The notes: generated from the sequence alone by a model not told the origin. A stretch of 64,000 nucleotides of DNA from Actinomadura sp. NAK00032 (GCF_013364275.1 NZ_CP054932.1:6944001-7008000), one strand, 5' to 3'; numbered from the stretch's first letter, positions 1 through 9,696 are shown. Numbers and translations: made by a program.

Positions 1-99
1 GACGGCGAGCTAGCCGCGCCGAGCTGGGGGACGAGCAGTCGTGCCCGGCCCGGCTCGGCGGTGTGCGCAGTCATCCCATCGACCTCGTGAGGCCGTCCC

Positions 100-2696
100 A
101 TGCGCTCTGCTGACATCCGCGCGACCTTTCTCGACTTCTTCCAGGAACGCGACCACCGCGTCGTGCCGTCGAGCCCGCTCGTCCCGTCCGATCCGACGCT
201 GCTGCTGACGAACGCGGGCATGAACCAGTTCAAGCCGTACTTCCTCGGCGAGACCGCGCCGGAGCATCCCCGCGCGGTGTCCGTGCAGAAGTGCGCGCGC
301 ACGTCCGACATCGAGAACGTGGGCCGCACCACGCGGCACGCGACGTTCTTCGAAATGCTCGGCAACTTCTCCTTCGGCGACTACTTCAAAGAAGACGCGA
401 TCGCCTGGGCGTGGGAACTCTTCACACGCCACTACGACCTCGACCCGGAACGCCTGTGGGTCACCGTGTACCGGGACGACGACGAAGCACACCGCCTCTG
501 GCGGCGCATCGGCGTCCCCTCCGGCCGCATCCAGCGACTGGGCATGGAGGACAACTACTGGTCGATGGGCATACCCGGCCCGTGCGGACCGTCCGCTGAA
601 CTCCACTACGACCGGGCCCGTCCTTCGGCCGCGAAGGCGGCCCGGCGGTGGACGGCGAGCGCTACCAGGAACTCTGGAACCTGGTCTTCATGCAGAACCT
701 CCGCGGCGAAGGATCGGGTAAGGACGATTACCCGATCCTGGGCGAACTCCCGGCGCGGAACATCGACACCGGCCTCGGCCTCGACCGCCTCGCCGCGATA
801 TTGCAGGACGTCGACACCGTCTGCGAAACCGACCTCCTTTCGCCGACCCTCCGCCTCGTCCAGGAAATGTCGGGACGCACCTACCCCGGCCGCGACGGAA
901 GCGACGACTCGACCTCCTTCCGCGTCGTCACCGAGCACTCCCGCTCGATCGCGTTCCTCATCGCGGACGGCGTCCTGCCCGCCCGCGACGGCCGCGGCTA
1001 CGTCCTGCGCCGCCTGATGCGCCGCGCGATCAGGCACGCCCGCCGCCTCGGCATCGACCTCGCGCTCCCGGACCTGACGTCCAGCGTCGTCGGCAACTAC
1101 CAGGAGCTGGCACCGCAGTCGGACCTCATCCGCCAGGTGGTCACCTCCGAAGAGGAGGCGTTCGACCGCACGCTCCGCCAGGGCGGCCGCCTCCTCGACA
1201 CGGCGATCACCCGCGCGACGTCCACCATCTCCGGCCGCACGGCGTTCGAACTGCACGACACCTACGGCTTCCCGATCGACCTGACCATCGACGCGGCGCG
1301 CTCCGCGGGCCTCACCGTCGACGAGGACGAGTTCGCCGAGCTCCTCGACCGGCAGCGCCGCCAGGCGCACCAGGCCGGCCGGGACCGCAAGGGCGACGCG
1401 GTCGCCCGCCAGGACCTCTACCGCCGCGTCACCGCACGCCACGGCCTCACGGACTTCGTAGGCCACCACACCGAAACAGCGGAAACACGCATCGCCACGC
1501 TCCTCGGCCCCACCGGCGAACTCCCGATCGCTCACGAGGGCGCCGAACTCGACGTGATCCTGACTCGCAGCCCGTTCTACGCGGAATCAGGCGGCCAGGT
1601 CGGCGACACCGGAACGATCCGCACCCCGGACGCGACCCTCCACGTCCTCGATACCCGACTCGGCCTCGACGGCCTCCACGTCCACACCGTCCGCATCGTG
1701 AACGGCGAGCTACGCCCCGGCGACGAGGCCGAGGCGTCCATCGACGGCGACCGCCGCGCGGCCACCGCGCGCTCCCACAGCGCGACCCACGTGCTGCACG
1801 CGATGCTGCGCCGCCTCCTCGGCGACCACGCGACCCAGCGCGGCTCCCGCGTGGAACCCGGCCGCCTGCGCTTCGACTTCGCGCACTTCTCCCCCGTCGA
1901 CCCCGTCCCCGTCCAGACCCTCGTCAACGACTACCTCCTGGACGACCCGGAAGTACACGTCTGGGAAACAAGCCGCTCCGCCGCAGAGAAGGCAGGAGCA
2001 CTGGCGATGTTCGGCGAGAAGTACAACGACGACGTCCGCGTCGTGGACATCGGCGACGCGTCCCGCGAACTATGCGGCGGCACCCACGTCGGCCACGGCT
2101 CGCAGGCGGGCCCCGTCCACATCGTCGGCGAATCGTCCATCGGCACAGGCCTGCGCCGGATAGAGGCACTCACCGGCCCCGATGCCCTGCGCCACTACGA
2201 CCACCAAACGCACCTCCTGAACGAACTGGCAACACTCCTGAACGTCCACCCCAACGAAGCACCAGACCGCCTCCGCCAGCGACTGGAAACCCTCGCGGAG
2301 ACCCAGCGCGAACTAGAGACCCTCCACACCACGAACCTCCGCAACCAAGCCCAGCGCCTATCCCCACGAAAGGAACTCCACCCCAACGGCTGGCTCCTGG
2401 CCCAGACGATCCCCGACCTGACCCCCACCGACCTCCGCACCATCGCGACCGACGTCCTCACCCCGCGCGGCATAGTGATCTTGGGCACCGCCACCGGCGG
2501 CAAGGCCGCACTGGTCGCCGCAGTGGGCACGGACCTCGACATCACCGCACGCGACCTCCTGACCCGCGCCGCGCAACGGCTGGGCGGCGGCGCCGGCGGC
2601 AAGGGCAGGATCGCGAACGCGGGCGGCCGCAACCCCGAGAACCTCCCGCAGGCCATCGCCACGGCGGCGGCCGACGCCCGCGCCCTCCTCGGCTAG
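100..2696 (+). pseudogene. alaS: Alanyl-tRNA synthetase, frameshifted (second-copy type)
   Basis: Class II AlaRS, which charges tRNA-Ala. The N-terminal half, starting at ATG 100, has the catalytic core (TTRHATFFEMLGNFSFGDYF, later GPCGPSAELHYDR). From about 614 the protein continues only in another frame (VDGERYQELWNLVFMQ, RNIDTGLGLDRLAAILQ), then the editing domain (SHSATHVLHA, CGGTHVG) and the DHHA1 tail (GGGAGGKGRIANAGGRNPE). The expected DRGPSFG would need four G where GGG stands at 614-616, so one base is missing. Restored, it would be about 865 residues, near normal AlaRS length. It lacks the ruvX/mltG/aroE neighbours usual for the main actinobacterial alaS and is rather divergent, so I infer a second copy. 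All other catalytic and editing motifs are intact, so a sequencing error is as likely as a real pseudogene. Confidence 0.85.
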
Positions 2697-2759
2697 GCGA
2701 GCGACCGGGGTCCGATCAGGACTAGACTTCTCCCCGTCATCGCGATCAGCGGTGATGCG

Positions 2760-2833
2760 CGGGCTGTAGCGCAGTTTGGTAGCGCACTGGCTTTGGGTGC
2801 CAGGGGTCGTGGGTTCGAATCCCGCCAGCCCGA
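2760..2833 (+). tRNA. tRNA-Pro (anticodon TGG)
   Basis: Complete cloverleaf. The acceptor arms CGGGCTG (2760-2766) and CAGCCCG (2826-2832) pair perfectly. The anticodon arm CTGGC-TTTGGGT-GCCAG gives anticodon TGG, and the T-loop GTTCGAATC is present. The discriminator is A and CCA is not encoded. Confidence 0.95.
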
Positions 2834-2927
2834 CCGGGGAGACCGTCCGACCACCGTCAACACCCGTCCCCGAAACCCTGTACGCTACGGTTTGGCGATC
2901 GAGACCCCAAGGGCTCTCCATCCGCCC

Positions 2928-2998
2928 GCGGGCGTAGCTCAATGGTAGAGCCCCAGTCTTCCAAACTGGCTACGCGGGTTCGATTCCCGTCGCCCGCT
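2928..2998 (+). tRNA. tRNA-Gly (anticodon TCC)
   Basis: Complete cloverleaf. The acceptor arms GCGGGCG (2928-2934) and CGCCCGC (2991-2997) pair perfectly. The anticodon loop CTTCCAA gives TCC, and the T-loop GTTCGATTC is present. The discriminator is T and CCA is not encoded. The sequence after it is gene-poor and holds gene fragments, so this tRNA could be an old integration site; no second att copy was seen. Confidence 0.95.
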
Positions 2999-3036
2999 CT
3001 CCCATCTCCCCAGGTCAGAGGCCATATAACGGTGAT

Positions 3037-3060
3037 CTTGGAGTGACTCCAAGATTTTCT
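3037..3060 (+). terminator. Intrinsic terminator after tRNA-Gly
   Basis: A 7-bp perfect stem CTTGGAG-TGA-CTCCAAG is followed by the T-rich run ATTTTCT. It lies 39 nt after the tRNA-Gly end and has the classic hairpin-plus-U-tract form. Confidence 0.6.
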
Positions 3061-3080
3061 ATCACTGGTTCTATCACTGC
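3057..3080. repeat. Tandem 12-bp direct repeat
   Basis: TTCTATCACTGG is followed at once by TTCTATCACTGC, with only the last base differing. The low-GC sequence is unlike its surroundings and starts at the end of the tRNA-Gly terminator. It could be an old recombination scar or chance. Confidence 0.5.
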
Positions 3081-3572
3081 ACCTGTCCGTGATCATGGTG
3101 ATCCCGTCATCCGGACCGGCACCGCATAGCACTCCTTCGGTCCGCCGATTGGACACCGCCTCGCCCTCAGCGGACTGGACATCACGGACAGATCGTCCAC
3201 GTTCGGGGCCCTCCGGCTCGTCGCCGAGCAGCGGGCACGGGCGGCGACGAGAAGGACGAACCTCGTCACCCTCCGCCCCACGCCCTGGCATCGCGCAAGA
3301 GGCCATCAAAGGACACAAGGGGAACTGTGACCGCGTAGGCCTTCGACGAGGATCGCCACGCGCTCATCGCCCTCTGGGACAACAGATCGAGCCACGTCGC
3401 CTCCACCTGCGCCGTACTCCCCCGCCGGCGCGGTCCAGCATCTCGCTCGGACTCTGACCTGGTTTTCCGCCCTGACCTGGCGGAGCTGCACCCACCCGGC
3501 CTCCGCATCGGACGAGCAAGAGGTGAACACCGAAGGCCGGCAACGCGAAGGAGACCGAAAGCGTTCACAACA
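3081..3572. other. Gene-poor stretch
   Basis: No convincing gene. Open frames on both strands have arginine/serine/proline-rich composition typical of shadow frames in GC-rich DNA, and no protein family is recognisable. It lies between tRNA-Gly and a histidine-kinase remnant, so it may be decayed coding sequence. Confidence 0.5.
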
Positions 3573-3842
3573 GTGGCGCAGGCTCTGACTCACCCGAACC
3601 TGCCCTCCGACGGGATGCTGGTGACGTCCTACAACCCTGTCGAAGAGAGTGCTCACCAACTCGGCCGCGCCCTGCACGACATCGAGAATCCGACTCGCCG
3701 CGCCGACCCGGCCGGGACCGGTCTGGGCTTGCCGATCGCCCGCCAGGTCGCCCAGGCTCATCACGGCAGTCCGCGCATCGCCGACCGTCCGAACGGCACC
3801 TGCATGGTGCTGCGTCTGCCCCTGTCGGAACCGGCAGACTGA
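3573..3842 (+). pseudogene. Sensor histidine kinase C-terminal remnant
   Basis: The last 50 or so of 89 residues match the end of a HATPase_c domain: the G2 box GTGLGLPIARQVAQAHHG is followed by NGTCMVLRLPL, the usual final strand. The N, G1 and F boxes, the HisKA domain and the membrane sensor are absent. The first 40 residues (SYNPVEESAHQLGRALHDI) do not resemble a kinase, so they may be a junction with another decayed gene. No response regulator is adjacent. I infer a non-functional fragment. Confidence 0.6.
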
Positions 3843-3914
3843 AAACCTTCGCTGGCAGCGCGGGGAGCACCATCGGCCCACTGCGGCCACGTCAAGCGGC
3901 TGCACTACGCTCGG

Positions 3915-4373
3915 ATGACCATGCTCGAACTGCACGGAATCAACCATCTGACGCTATCCACGACCGACATCGACCGGCTCGTGACGTACTACACGGAGTT
4001 GCTCGGAGCCACGCTCGCGTTCGAGCGCGCTGCGACCTCTGTCGATCCTCGGGTCGCGGTCATCGATGTCGGCGGGGCCGACCACCTGATGATCGTCGAA
4101 ACCGCCACCGCCCCCACCACTGATCTCGATCCACTGGGCCGGGCGGGCTGGGGACTGCGTGTTGGCACACACGCGCAGCTTTGTGAGCTTCGCGAACAGA
4201 TACAGGACGCCGGGTGGCCGGTCGGACAGATCGAGACACTCCCCACTCAATGGACGATGACGGTGCGCGACCCCGATGGTCGCCCTGTGGATGTCCGGGC
4301 CCATCGGCCACGCACCACATCGACGCCATCAACCACTGGCCACGGCAACCCGGACTCTCGGAACATGCCCTAG
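3915..4373 (+). CDS. VOC-family (glyoxalase/dioxygenase-like) protein
   Basis: A 152-residue single-domain vicinal-oxygen-chelate protein. The N-terminal motif INHLTLSTTDIDRLVTYYTE is the typical first beta-alpha unit, and TMTVRDPDGRPVDVRAH is the final metal-ligand strand. Members bind a divalent metal and act in glyoxalase, dioxygenase or antibiotic-resistance reactions; the substrate cannot be told here. Starts at ATG 3915 and ATG 3921 are both possible. The last 25 residues are low-complexity (Thr/Ser/Pro-rich) and may extend past the fold. It converges on the M28 peptidase gene 24 bp downstream. Confidence 0.75.
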   Translation: MTMLELHGINHLTLSTTDIDRLVTYYTELLGATLAFERAATSVDPRVAVIDVGGADHLMIVETATAPTTDLDPLGRAGWGLRVGTHAQLCELREQIQDAGWPVGQIETLPTQWTMTVRDPDGRPVDVRAHRPRTTSTPSTTGHGNPDSRNMP

Positions 4374-4396
4374 CGCGCGGGCGGTCGGCAAGCGCT

Positions 4397-6679
4397 TTAC
4401 CGCAGGTTGTAGGTGCGGGTCACGGCGGTCAGGTCGCCGTCCTCACGCGTGGAGGGCACCAGATCGCGCGGCGGCGGCACGAAGCCGGGCACGGTCGTGA
4501 GACCGGTCGTCTCCGCGATCGCGGTGAGCCGCCGGCCGCCCGGTACCCGCACGCTGATCGAGGCGCCGCCGGCGGGGAGGCCGCGGAAGCGGACCTCGCC
4601 CGGCCAGGTCTTGCGCCGTGTCCCGTCGACCGCCACGTGTGCGGGCTTGGAACCCGCTACGGCCGCTGACGCCTCGGTGATCGGACGGTCGAAGCGCAGC
4701 GTCACCGAGCGGGCGCCGCGTCCGACCCTCACCTGCAGCCGGAAGAGGTCGCCGTCGCGGGAGACGATCTGGACACTGGGTTCGGCCGCCCGCATCGGCT
4801 GAGCCGGACCCGTCCACCGCAGGCTGCGCGCGTATCCGGGCGGAAGCCCGCCCTGGTCGTGGCCGGACACGTACCGCCGGGTCCAGGAACCGGGATCCGC
4901 GTCACCGCTCACCCAGTGCGCGGTGCCGCTGTCGGCGTTCATCACGTAGGCCAGGTGGGTGCGGCGCGGGCGCGTCTGGTCGTAGGTATCGACGGCCAGC
5001 CCGGTCACGGCCAGCGCGACGGCGAGCGCGAGGGCCGACGGCACGGCGAGCGCGGCCCGCCGCTCGGGTAGAACGAGTTCGGCGAGGGGAAGCAGCGTCA
5101 GCCCGAACAGTGCCAGCGCCAGTGCGGGCACGCCCGCCAGCGCGAGCCCCATGCCGTCGAAGGCCACCTGCGCCCATGCGGGCAACAGCAACCCGGGGAC
5201 GACGAGCCCGAGCACCAGCGCCGCAAATCGCCCGCGCGGCAGCAGGACGGCACCGAGACCGCCCAGCGCGCACGCCAGAGCGGGCAGCGTGCACAGGAAC
5301 GCGGCGCCCGGCGCGACCCACGTGAGCAGGACGCCCAAACCCGTCGGCCAGGCGAGCGCGCCGACCGCGAGCGCAGCCGGGCCGAGCCTCCGGCGCAGCG
5401 GGACGTACCACAGGGACAGCGCGAGCACGGCCAGCGCGGCGACGGCGGCCCGGTAGGGCACCGGCCGGTGCAGCAGGCCGCCCATCGTGTCGTAGTCGGG
5501 CCGCACGCCCGCAAGGACGCTCCACAGCACCTGCGCCAGTATGGCCGTCAGCACCAGCGGCAGCACCGCGGACACCGCGGCGAGCAGCATGCGCGGCAGG
5601 CTCGCGAGCCGCCGTTTCCGCACCGCCGCGACCAGCCCGCCGAACGCCAGGACCGACAGGACGGTCAGGACCGGCACCAGCGCCCCCGGGTAGGTCACCA
5701 TCACCCCGGGCAGCCGGAAGTAGGTCGCGTCGCCCCGATCGTCCAGGTCGGCCAGATCGGTGTTCCCGAGTGTGCGGGTGAGGGCGAGCATGGTGGCGCC
5801 CTGGTGCTGGAGGCTGCCCCGATCGAGGTTTGCGATCGAGTCCGTGGCCGTGTGGTAGTGGGAACCGCGCTGGATCCAGGCGAAGTTCATGCCGCGGAAC
5901 CCGGCTTCGGACAGCGGGGTGAAGTCGGTGTTGTTCGGCAGCATCCGGTACAGCTCGACCATCGAGGAGTCACCGTGCGGCCTCGGGGCCGCGTCCGCGA
6001 ACGCGCTGACCAGCCGGGCATTGTTCCGGGTCGTCTCGAACATCAGGGTGGGCCCGCCCGCCCCGCGCGCTTCGAAGTTGAGGAGCACGCCCTTGGCGCG
6101 GCCGAGCGGATGCTCCCGGACGAACGCCTCGGCGCCGAGCACGCCGTCCTCCTCCCCGTCGGACAGCAGCAGGACCAGGTCGTTGCGCAGCGGGCCGCGC
6201 TCCCGTAGCGCGCGGGCCGTCTCCAGGATCGCGGCCACGGCCGCACCGTCGTCGGAGGCGCCGGGCCCCATCGCCGCGGAGTCGTAGTGCGCGGCCAGCA
6301 TGATCGTCCCGGTGGGGTCGCTGCCCGGCAGCGTGGCGACCACGTTCTCCACCCGCCCGAACGCCGCCAGCCCCACCCCCGAGGAGGCCCCGACCGCACG
6401 CTGCACCTGCACGCCGAACCCTTCGGCCCGCAGGCGCTCGACGAGGTAGTCGCGTGTCCTCGCGCTCGCCGCACTACCGATCGGCCGCGGCTCGGTGGCG
6501 AACCGGCTGAGATGGCCGAGGGCTCGCGCGGCACTGAACTCGTCCGCCCGAGCGTCCACGGGCAGCGGGCGCGGTGGGCCGTCCGCCACCGCCGCGGCGA
6601 ACATGACCACGCCGAGGGCCAGCAATCCGAGAACGCCGGCGAGTACACGGCGTGATGCGTCGAACAATCTCTCCGTCAC
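4397..6679 (-). CDS. Membrane-anchored M28-family zinc aminopeptidase
   Basis: About 760 residues from GTG 6679. A longer in-frame start at 6754 adds an atypical Arg/Cys-rich leader, so I prefer the GTG, which places a membrane segment at about residues 12-31. The M28 catalytic domain follows: zinc ligands in LAAHYDSAAMG (H131, D133) and GASDDGAAV, catalytic pair EED in LSDGEEDGVLGAEAF (about 176-178), and a late His in RGSHYHTATDSI. The C-terminal half has some eight hydrophobic segments and then an extracytoplasmic beta domain. The layout resembles multi-pass M28 peptidases (ERMP1-like). Likely role is cleavage of N-terminal residues from peptides outside the membrane; the substrate is unknown. 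It stands alone, convergent with the VOC gene. Confidence 0.85.
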   Translation of the reverse strand: MTERLFDASRRVLAGVLGLLALGVVMFAAAVADGPPRPLPVDARADEFSAARALGHLSRFATEPRPIGSAASARTRDYLVERLRAEGFGVQVQRAVGASSGVGLAAFGRVENVVATLPGSDPTGTIMLAAHYDSAAMGPGASDDGAAVAAILETARALRERGPLRNDLVLLLSDGEEDGVLGAEAFVREHPLGRAKGVLLNFEARGAGGPTLMFETTRNNARLVSAFADAAPRPHGDSSMVELYRMLPNNTDFTPLSEAGFRGMNFAWIQRGSHYHTATDSIANLDRGSLQHQGATMLALTRTLGNTDLADLDDRGDATYFRLPGVMVTYPGALVPVLTVLSVLAFGGLVAAVRKRRLASLPRMLLAAVSAVLPLVLTAILAQVLWSVLAGVRPDYDTMGGLLHRPVPYRAAVAALAVLALSLWYVPLRRRLGPAALAVGALAWPTGLGVLLTWVAPGAAFLCTLPALACALGGLGAVLLPRGRFAALVLGLVVPGLLLPAWAQVAFDGMGLALAGVPALALALFGLTLLPLAELVLPERRAALAVPSALALAVALAVTGLAVDTYDQTRPRRTHLAYVMNADSGTAHWVSGDADPGSWTRRYVSGHDQGGLPPGYARSLRWTGPAQPMRAAEPSVQIVSRDGDLFRLQVRVGRGARSVTLRFDRPITEASAAVAGSKPAHVAVDGTRRKTWPGEVRFRGLPAGGASISVRVPGGRRLTAIAETTGLTTVPGFVPPPRDLVPSTREDGDLTAVTRTYNLR

Positions 6680-6978
6680 GCAGCCCGACGCTAGGCCCGC
6701 CGGCACAGGCCCGGAATGGGGCGCGCAACCCCGTCGGGCTGCGGTTTTCCGCACCCCTGTTCACGTTGAACACTTCAAGGTGCGGATCGAACCGGCGGCG
6801 ATGTCCGCCCTTCGCCTGCGACTCGATGTGCCGTTCGGATCGGCGGATGACTGCGAACGTCCCGCCTGCTCTGTTGCGGCACCGATGGTCGACCGTGGCG
6901 GCTGCATGCGCGCCGGGGGTCGCAGAGGAGCCGTCCGCGGCCGGGACAATGACCACGCTCAGCTCGTCGCACGGACCG
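6680..6978. other. Intergenic stretch without a gene
   Basis: Upstream region of the M28 peptidase gene. Open frames crossing it are Arg-rich and match no family. It should hold the peptidase promoter, but I could not assign -35/-10 boxes with confidence. Confidence 0.4.
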
Positions 6979-7165
6979 GCCTGGGATGAACGACCAGTTC
7001 AGGACGCCTCCGCCGACGAGCATCGGCGTCTCGATCCCGAACAGCGAGGCGAACTCGTCCGGCAGCAGCTCCAAGTCCAGCTCGTCGCCCCCGGCAATGA
7101 CGCATGAGATGCCCAGTTCCTGCACGAACGCCATGTACGTCGTTTCGCGCCTCGTCGGTGAGCAC
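6979..7165 (-). pseudogene. RibD-type (dihydrofolate reductase family) fragment
   Basis: On the minus strand, MAFVQELGISCVIAGGDELD, then LFGIETPMLVGGGVLNWSFI, match the end of RibD_C/dihydrofolate-reductase-family oxidoreductases, where a xLMLEGGGxLNGSFL block binds NADPH. Just upstream, VLTDEARNDV, which belongs to the same family block, lies in another frame, so a frameshift occurs near 7135. The N-terminal half of a normal 190-220-residue protein is missing, and the frame loses similarity after 6979. It is a decayed remnant. Confidence 0.6.
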
Positions 7166-7268
7166 ATGGGCGCGGGTCGTCTGAGATACGCCAGGTAGGA
7201 ACCTCCGGAGGGCGCGACGGACCTTGCCGACGGTCTTGGCGCGACGCCGGTGATCGGGTGCGGGTGCT

Positions 7269-7694
7269 CTATTCGGTGATCCCGGCGTAGGCGATCACCT
7301 TTGCGGGGCGGAGCCGGACGACGACCTCGCCGGGTACTCCGTTGCGCTTGCCGAGTTCCTCGGCCTGGTCCGGGCCCGCGTACCGGGCACCGGCCCGGGT
7401 GGCGACATCGACCAACTCGTCCAGGTCCTCGCTCAAGGTCACTTCGCCGCGGGCCTCGACGTAGGCGAAGGGCGGGGCGTCGTCGTCGACGCACAGTGCC
7501 GCACGCGGATCACGCCGCAGGTTGCGTGTCTTCGCCGCTTGGCCGTTGGTGGTGAACGCGAACGTTTCGCCGTCGAAGACGTACCACACGGGAGTGATGT
7601 GCGGCGTGCCGTCGGGTCCGACCGTGGAGAACTTCCCCGTGCGTGCGCCGCGCGTGACGAACTCGTGCCACTCCTGTGTCGACATGGTGTGCAT
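7269..7694 (-). CDS. PPOX-class F420-dependent oxidoreductase
   Basis: 141 residues with a split beta-barrel pyridoxamine-phosphate-oxidase-like fold. The N-terminal strand GKFSTVGPDGTPHITPVWYV, then TNGQAAKTRNLRRDPRAALCV, matches the mycobacterial and actinobacterial F420/FMN-binding PPOX families, here without true PNPOx residues. Start ATG 7694 is preceded by GAGGAG; ATG 7685 is an alternative. Likely an F420- or flavin-dependent reductase of unknown substrate. It is upstream of nothing obviously related; the two YjbR genes on the same strand end 60 bp before its start. Confidence 0.85.
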   Translation of the reverse strand: MHTMSTQEWHEFVTRGARTGKFSTVGPDGTPHITPVWYVFDGETFAFTTNGQAAKTRNLRRDPRAALCVDDDAPPFAYVEARGEVTLSEDLDELVDVATRAGARYAGPDQAEELGKRNGVPGEVVVRLRPAKVIAYAGITE

Positions 7695-7754
7695 CGGACT
7701 CCTCTTCTTTCGGTGCGCCCCGAGGCGGGTACCGCCCAGCAGGTCAGTGGCCGC

Positions 7755-8123
7755 TCATCCCGACCCGGGGCGGCGGTGGGCGGGCACCGACGCTGCGACC
7801 AGGTCATAGGACTCTGCGACCAGGTCCTTGACCAGCGTGGCGGTGATCTCCTGGCCCGCGGCCAGGGAGATCCAGTGCTTCTTGTTCAGGTACCGGCCCA
7901 CCGTGATCGATTCGTGCCGTCGCCGCAGCGACCGCGCGTACTCGGGCTCGGTCTTCACGGTGATGATCTGCTCGTGCGGGTCGTCGGTGACGATGAGGAA
8001 GACCTTTCCCGCCACCTTGTAGACGTCCAGCTTGTCGGTGAACGGCCGTCCGTGACTGACGCCGGGAAGCTCGCCGGCCGTGCTGCGGGCCAGACGCTGA
8101 AGTCGATCGCCGGTGAGGGGCAT
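7755..8123 (-). CDS. MmcQ/YjbR family protein (copy 2)
   Basis: 122 residues. The block PGVSHGRPFTDKLDVYKVAG, the ILVTDD-like strand (FLIVTDDP), and NKKHWISLAAG with LVAESYDLVAASVP are the usual YjbR/MmcQ signatures (CyaY-like fold, often called DNA-binding, function unproven). It starts at ATG 8123, 7 nt after the stop of the preceding paralogue, so both are probably one transcript. Identity with its neighbour is clear over the whole length, so this is a tandem duplication that has diverged. Confidence 0.85.
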   Translation of the reverse strand: MPLTGDRLQRLARSTAGELPGVSHGRPFTDKLDVYKVAGKVFLIVTDDPHEQIITVKTEPEYARSLRRRHESITVGRYLNKKHWISLAAGQEITATLVKDLVAESYDLVAASVPAHRRPGSG

Positions 8124-8130
8124 GGCCGGC

Positions 8131-8508
8131 TCACCCGGTGCCGAACCGCGCCGGGTCGACCGGCCGGCGCGACTTGGGCAGATTGGCGACCACCAGCCGG
8201 TAGGACTCGGTGACCAGCTCCTCCACCAGTCTCTTGTCGATCGAGTCGCCCGGAGACAGCGTGATCCAGTGCCGCTTGTTCATGTGATACCCGGGAGTGA
8301 TGTCCGTATACGCCTCGCACAAGGCCTGGGCGTCGTCCGGACGCGACTTCAAGATCACCACCGGCCGGCCGGGCACTTCGGTCACCAACATGAACCATTT
8401 GTCCACGACCCTGGCGGCTTCCCAACCGGGCTCGAAGGAATACAGCGTGGTCGCCGGCAACTCCTCAGCCCGCTTCTGCGCCGTGGCCTGCAGAGCCTTC
8501 CCGTGCAA
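8131..8508 (-). CDS. MmcQ/YjbR family protein (copy 1)
   Basis: 125 residues. The core WFMLVTEVPGRPVVILKSRP, then MNKRHWITLSPGDSIDKRL and LVTESYRLVVANLP, places it in the YjbR/MmcQ family. TTG 8508 is the best start because no ATG or GTG lies in frame at the right place, and the encoded LHGKALQATA leader fits the family. It precedes the paralogue at 7755-8123. The function of the family is not established, although its members often accompany stress or regulatory genes. Confidence 0.8.
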   Translation of the reverse strand: MHGKALQATAQKRAEELPATTLYSFEPGWEAARVVDKWFMLVTEVPGRPVVILKSRPDDAQALCEAYTDITPGYHMNKRHWITLSPGDSIDKRLVEELVTESYRLVVANLPKSRRPVDPARFGTG

Positions 8509-8774
8509 CGCGGCAACCTCCTCTGCGGTCGCGAGTACGAGCGCGCGGCGTCGGCACGCTCACTGCCCGCCGTCGTCCCAACCCCATCACTGAGCGCTTC
8601 AACAGGCATCTCATCCGCCTTTCAGCCCCATACCCGGCTGTTGGCGCATCCGCGCGGGGAACGGCCATGTGCGCGTAAAGGACGCCGTCCCTGCCGAAAA
8701 CCTCGTCCGTCCAGGTCAAGCGGCATGCTCGTACTACGGCCCAGGCGTGTCACCAACCCGATGGCCGAGTACAG
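8509..8774. other. Intergenic stretch, no gene assigned
   Basis: An 84-residue minus-strand frame starting MTWTDEVFGRDGVLYAHMAV (8719) begins with plausible protein composition but turns Arg-rich and overlaps the start of the YjbR gene. I recognise no family in it. Confidence 0.35.
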
Positions 8775-9032
8775 CTAAGCGCGGTCGATGAGCGCTTGGA
8801 CGCCGTCGAGGATGCGATCAAGGCCGAAGTCGAGTGGATCGAGCTCCGTGGAGGTGAATGCGCCGTCGGCGATCACCTTGGTCAAGGCGGGGAAGCGATC
8901 GCTGTGGCGGTTGAGCAGTTCGGTGGTCAGGCGGCCCCATTCGCGGTTGTGGTCCTCGTCGAAGTCGGCCACTTGCTGGGCAAGGTTGCGTACCTGCCCG
9001 GCGATCAGGAGGAAGACCTGGTGGCGTTGGCC
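8775..9032 (-). pseudogene. TetR-family regulator, C-terminal remnant
   Basis: Minus-strand residues HQVFLLIAGQVRNLAQQVAD, then REWGRLTTELLNRHSDRFPAL and LDFGLDRILDGVQALID, match the ligand-binding/dimerisation helices at the end of TetR-type repressors (TetR_C). An in-frame TGA stands immediately upstream (about 9036-9038), while ARVLDEANAT continues in another frame, and no helix-turn-helix is found. The gene has therefore lost its DNA-binding half and is frameshifted. An internal GTG at 8972 could start only a 65-residue fragment. Confidence 0.6.
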
Positions 9033-9470
9033 TCATCCAGGACGCGAGCCACTTCGCCTCCTTCCGTCCGCCCCGACCAGTTCCTCGACCTGATGCTCAC
9101 CAAGGTCCGGCCCCTGCTCACCAGCCAACCGATCACCTGATGAAGCGCCCCAACCCTCGCCATCACAAACCCGCCGGACCGGCGACCGGACATCGGAGCC
9201 GCTGCCCGAGTTCGGCCACCGACACCGCAGGTCACAACCGGCGATAGCGGGCCACTGCTCGGTTGAGGAAATCCACAGTCATGACCAGGCACGTTAGGGC
9301 GATGACCACCTCGGACGATCCCGTCCCGCCGGAGAACGAGCCCACCGACGCCGAACTGGACACCGCCCTCGCCGCCTCCGACGCCCACCTGATCGACCAT
9401 GCGCATGCACACGCGGGCCCGGCGCCCGCGCCGGCCCCCGCCTGTTCAGCGACACCTACACCGACGACTC

Positions 9471-9608
9471 GGACAGCCCAGCAGCGGACGGAACGTCCGG
9501 CATCGCCTCACCCCCCACGGCGACCGAGCCCTGAACCGTGCCCTGCACCACATCGCGCTCACATTGAAACGCTGCGACCCGCAGACCAAGGACTACCTGA
9601 CCCGCCGC
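9471..9608 (+). mobile_element. IS110-family transposase remnant
   Basis: About 46 residues, SSGRNVRHRLTPHGDRALNR, then ALHHIALTLKRCDPQTKDYL, match the C-terminal Transposase_20 region of IS110/IS116/IS902 transposases, where S-G-K-x-V-R-H-R-x-x-x-G-D-R-x-x-N is typical. The DEDD catalytic N-terminal domain is missing and similarity stops on both sides. It is a dead insertion-sequence scar within the decayed zone. No element ends were found. Confidence 0.65.
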
Positions 9609-9696
9609 ACTTCTGTGCCGCTTCGCGGTCCGGTGGCGGTCGGCCACCGCCGAGGTCCGGTGGTGGCCGACCGTCAGCCGGCGGTGCTGGCGGGGC

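Noticed and set aside
3089..3457. A 122-codon plus-strand frame after tRNA-Gly
   Set aside because: Composition is Arg/Ser/Pro-rich with no motif and no ribosome site.
8796..9140. A plus-strand 114-codon frame
   Set aside because: It is antisense to the TetR remnant, which has recognisable family residues; the plus frame has none.
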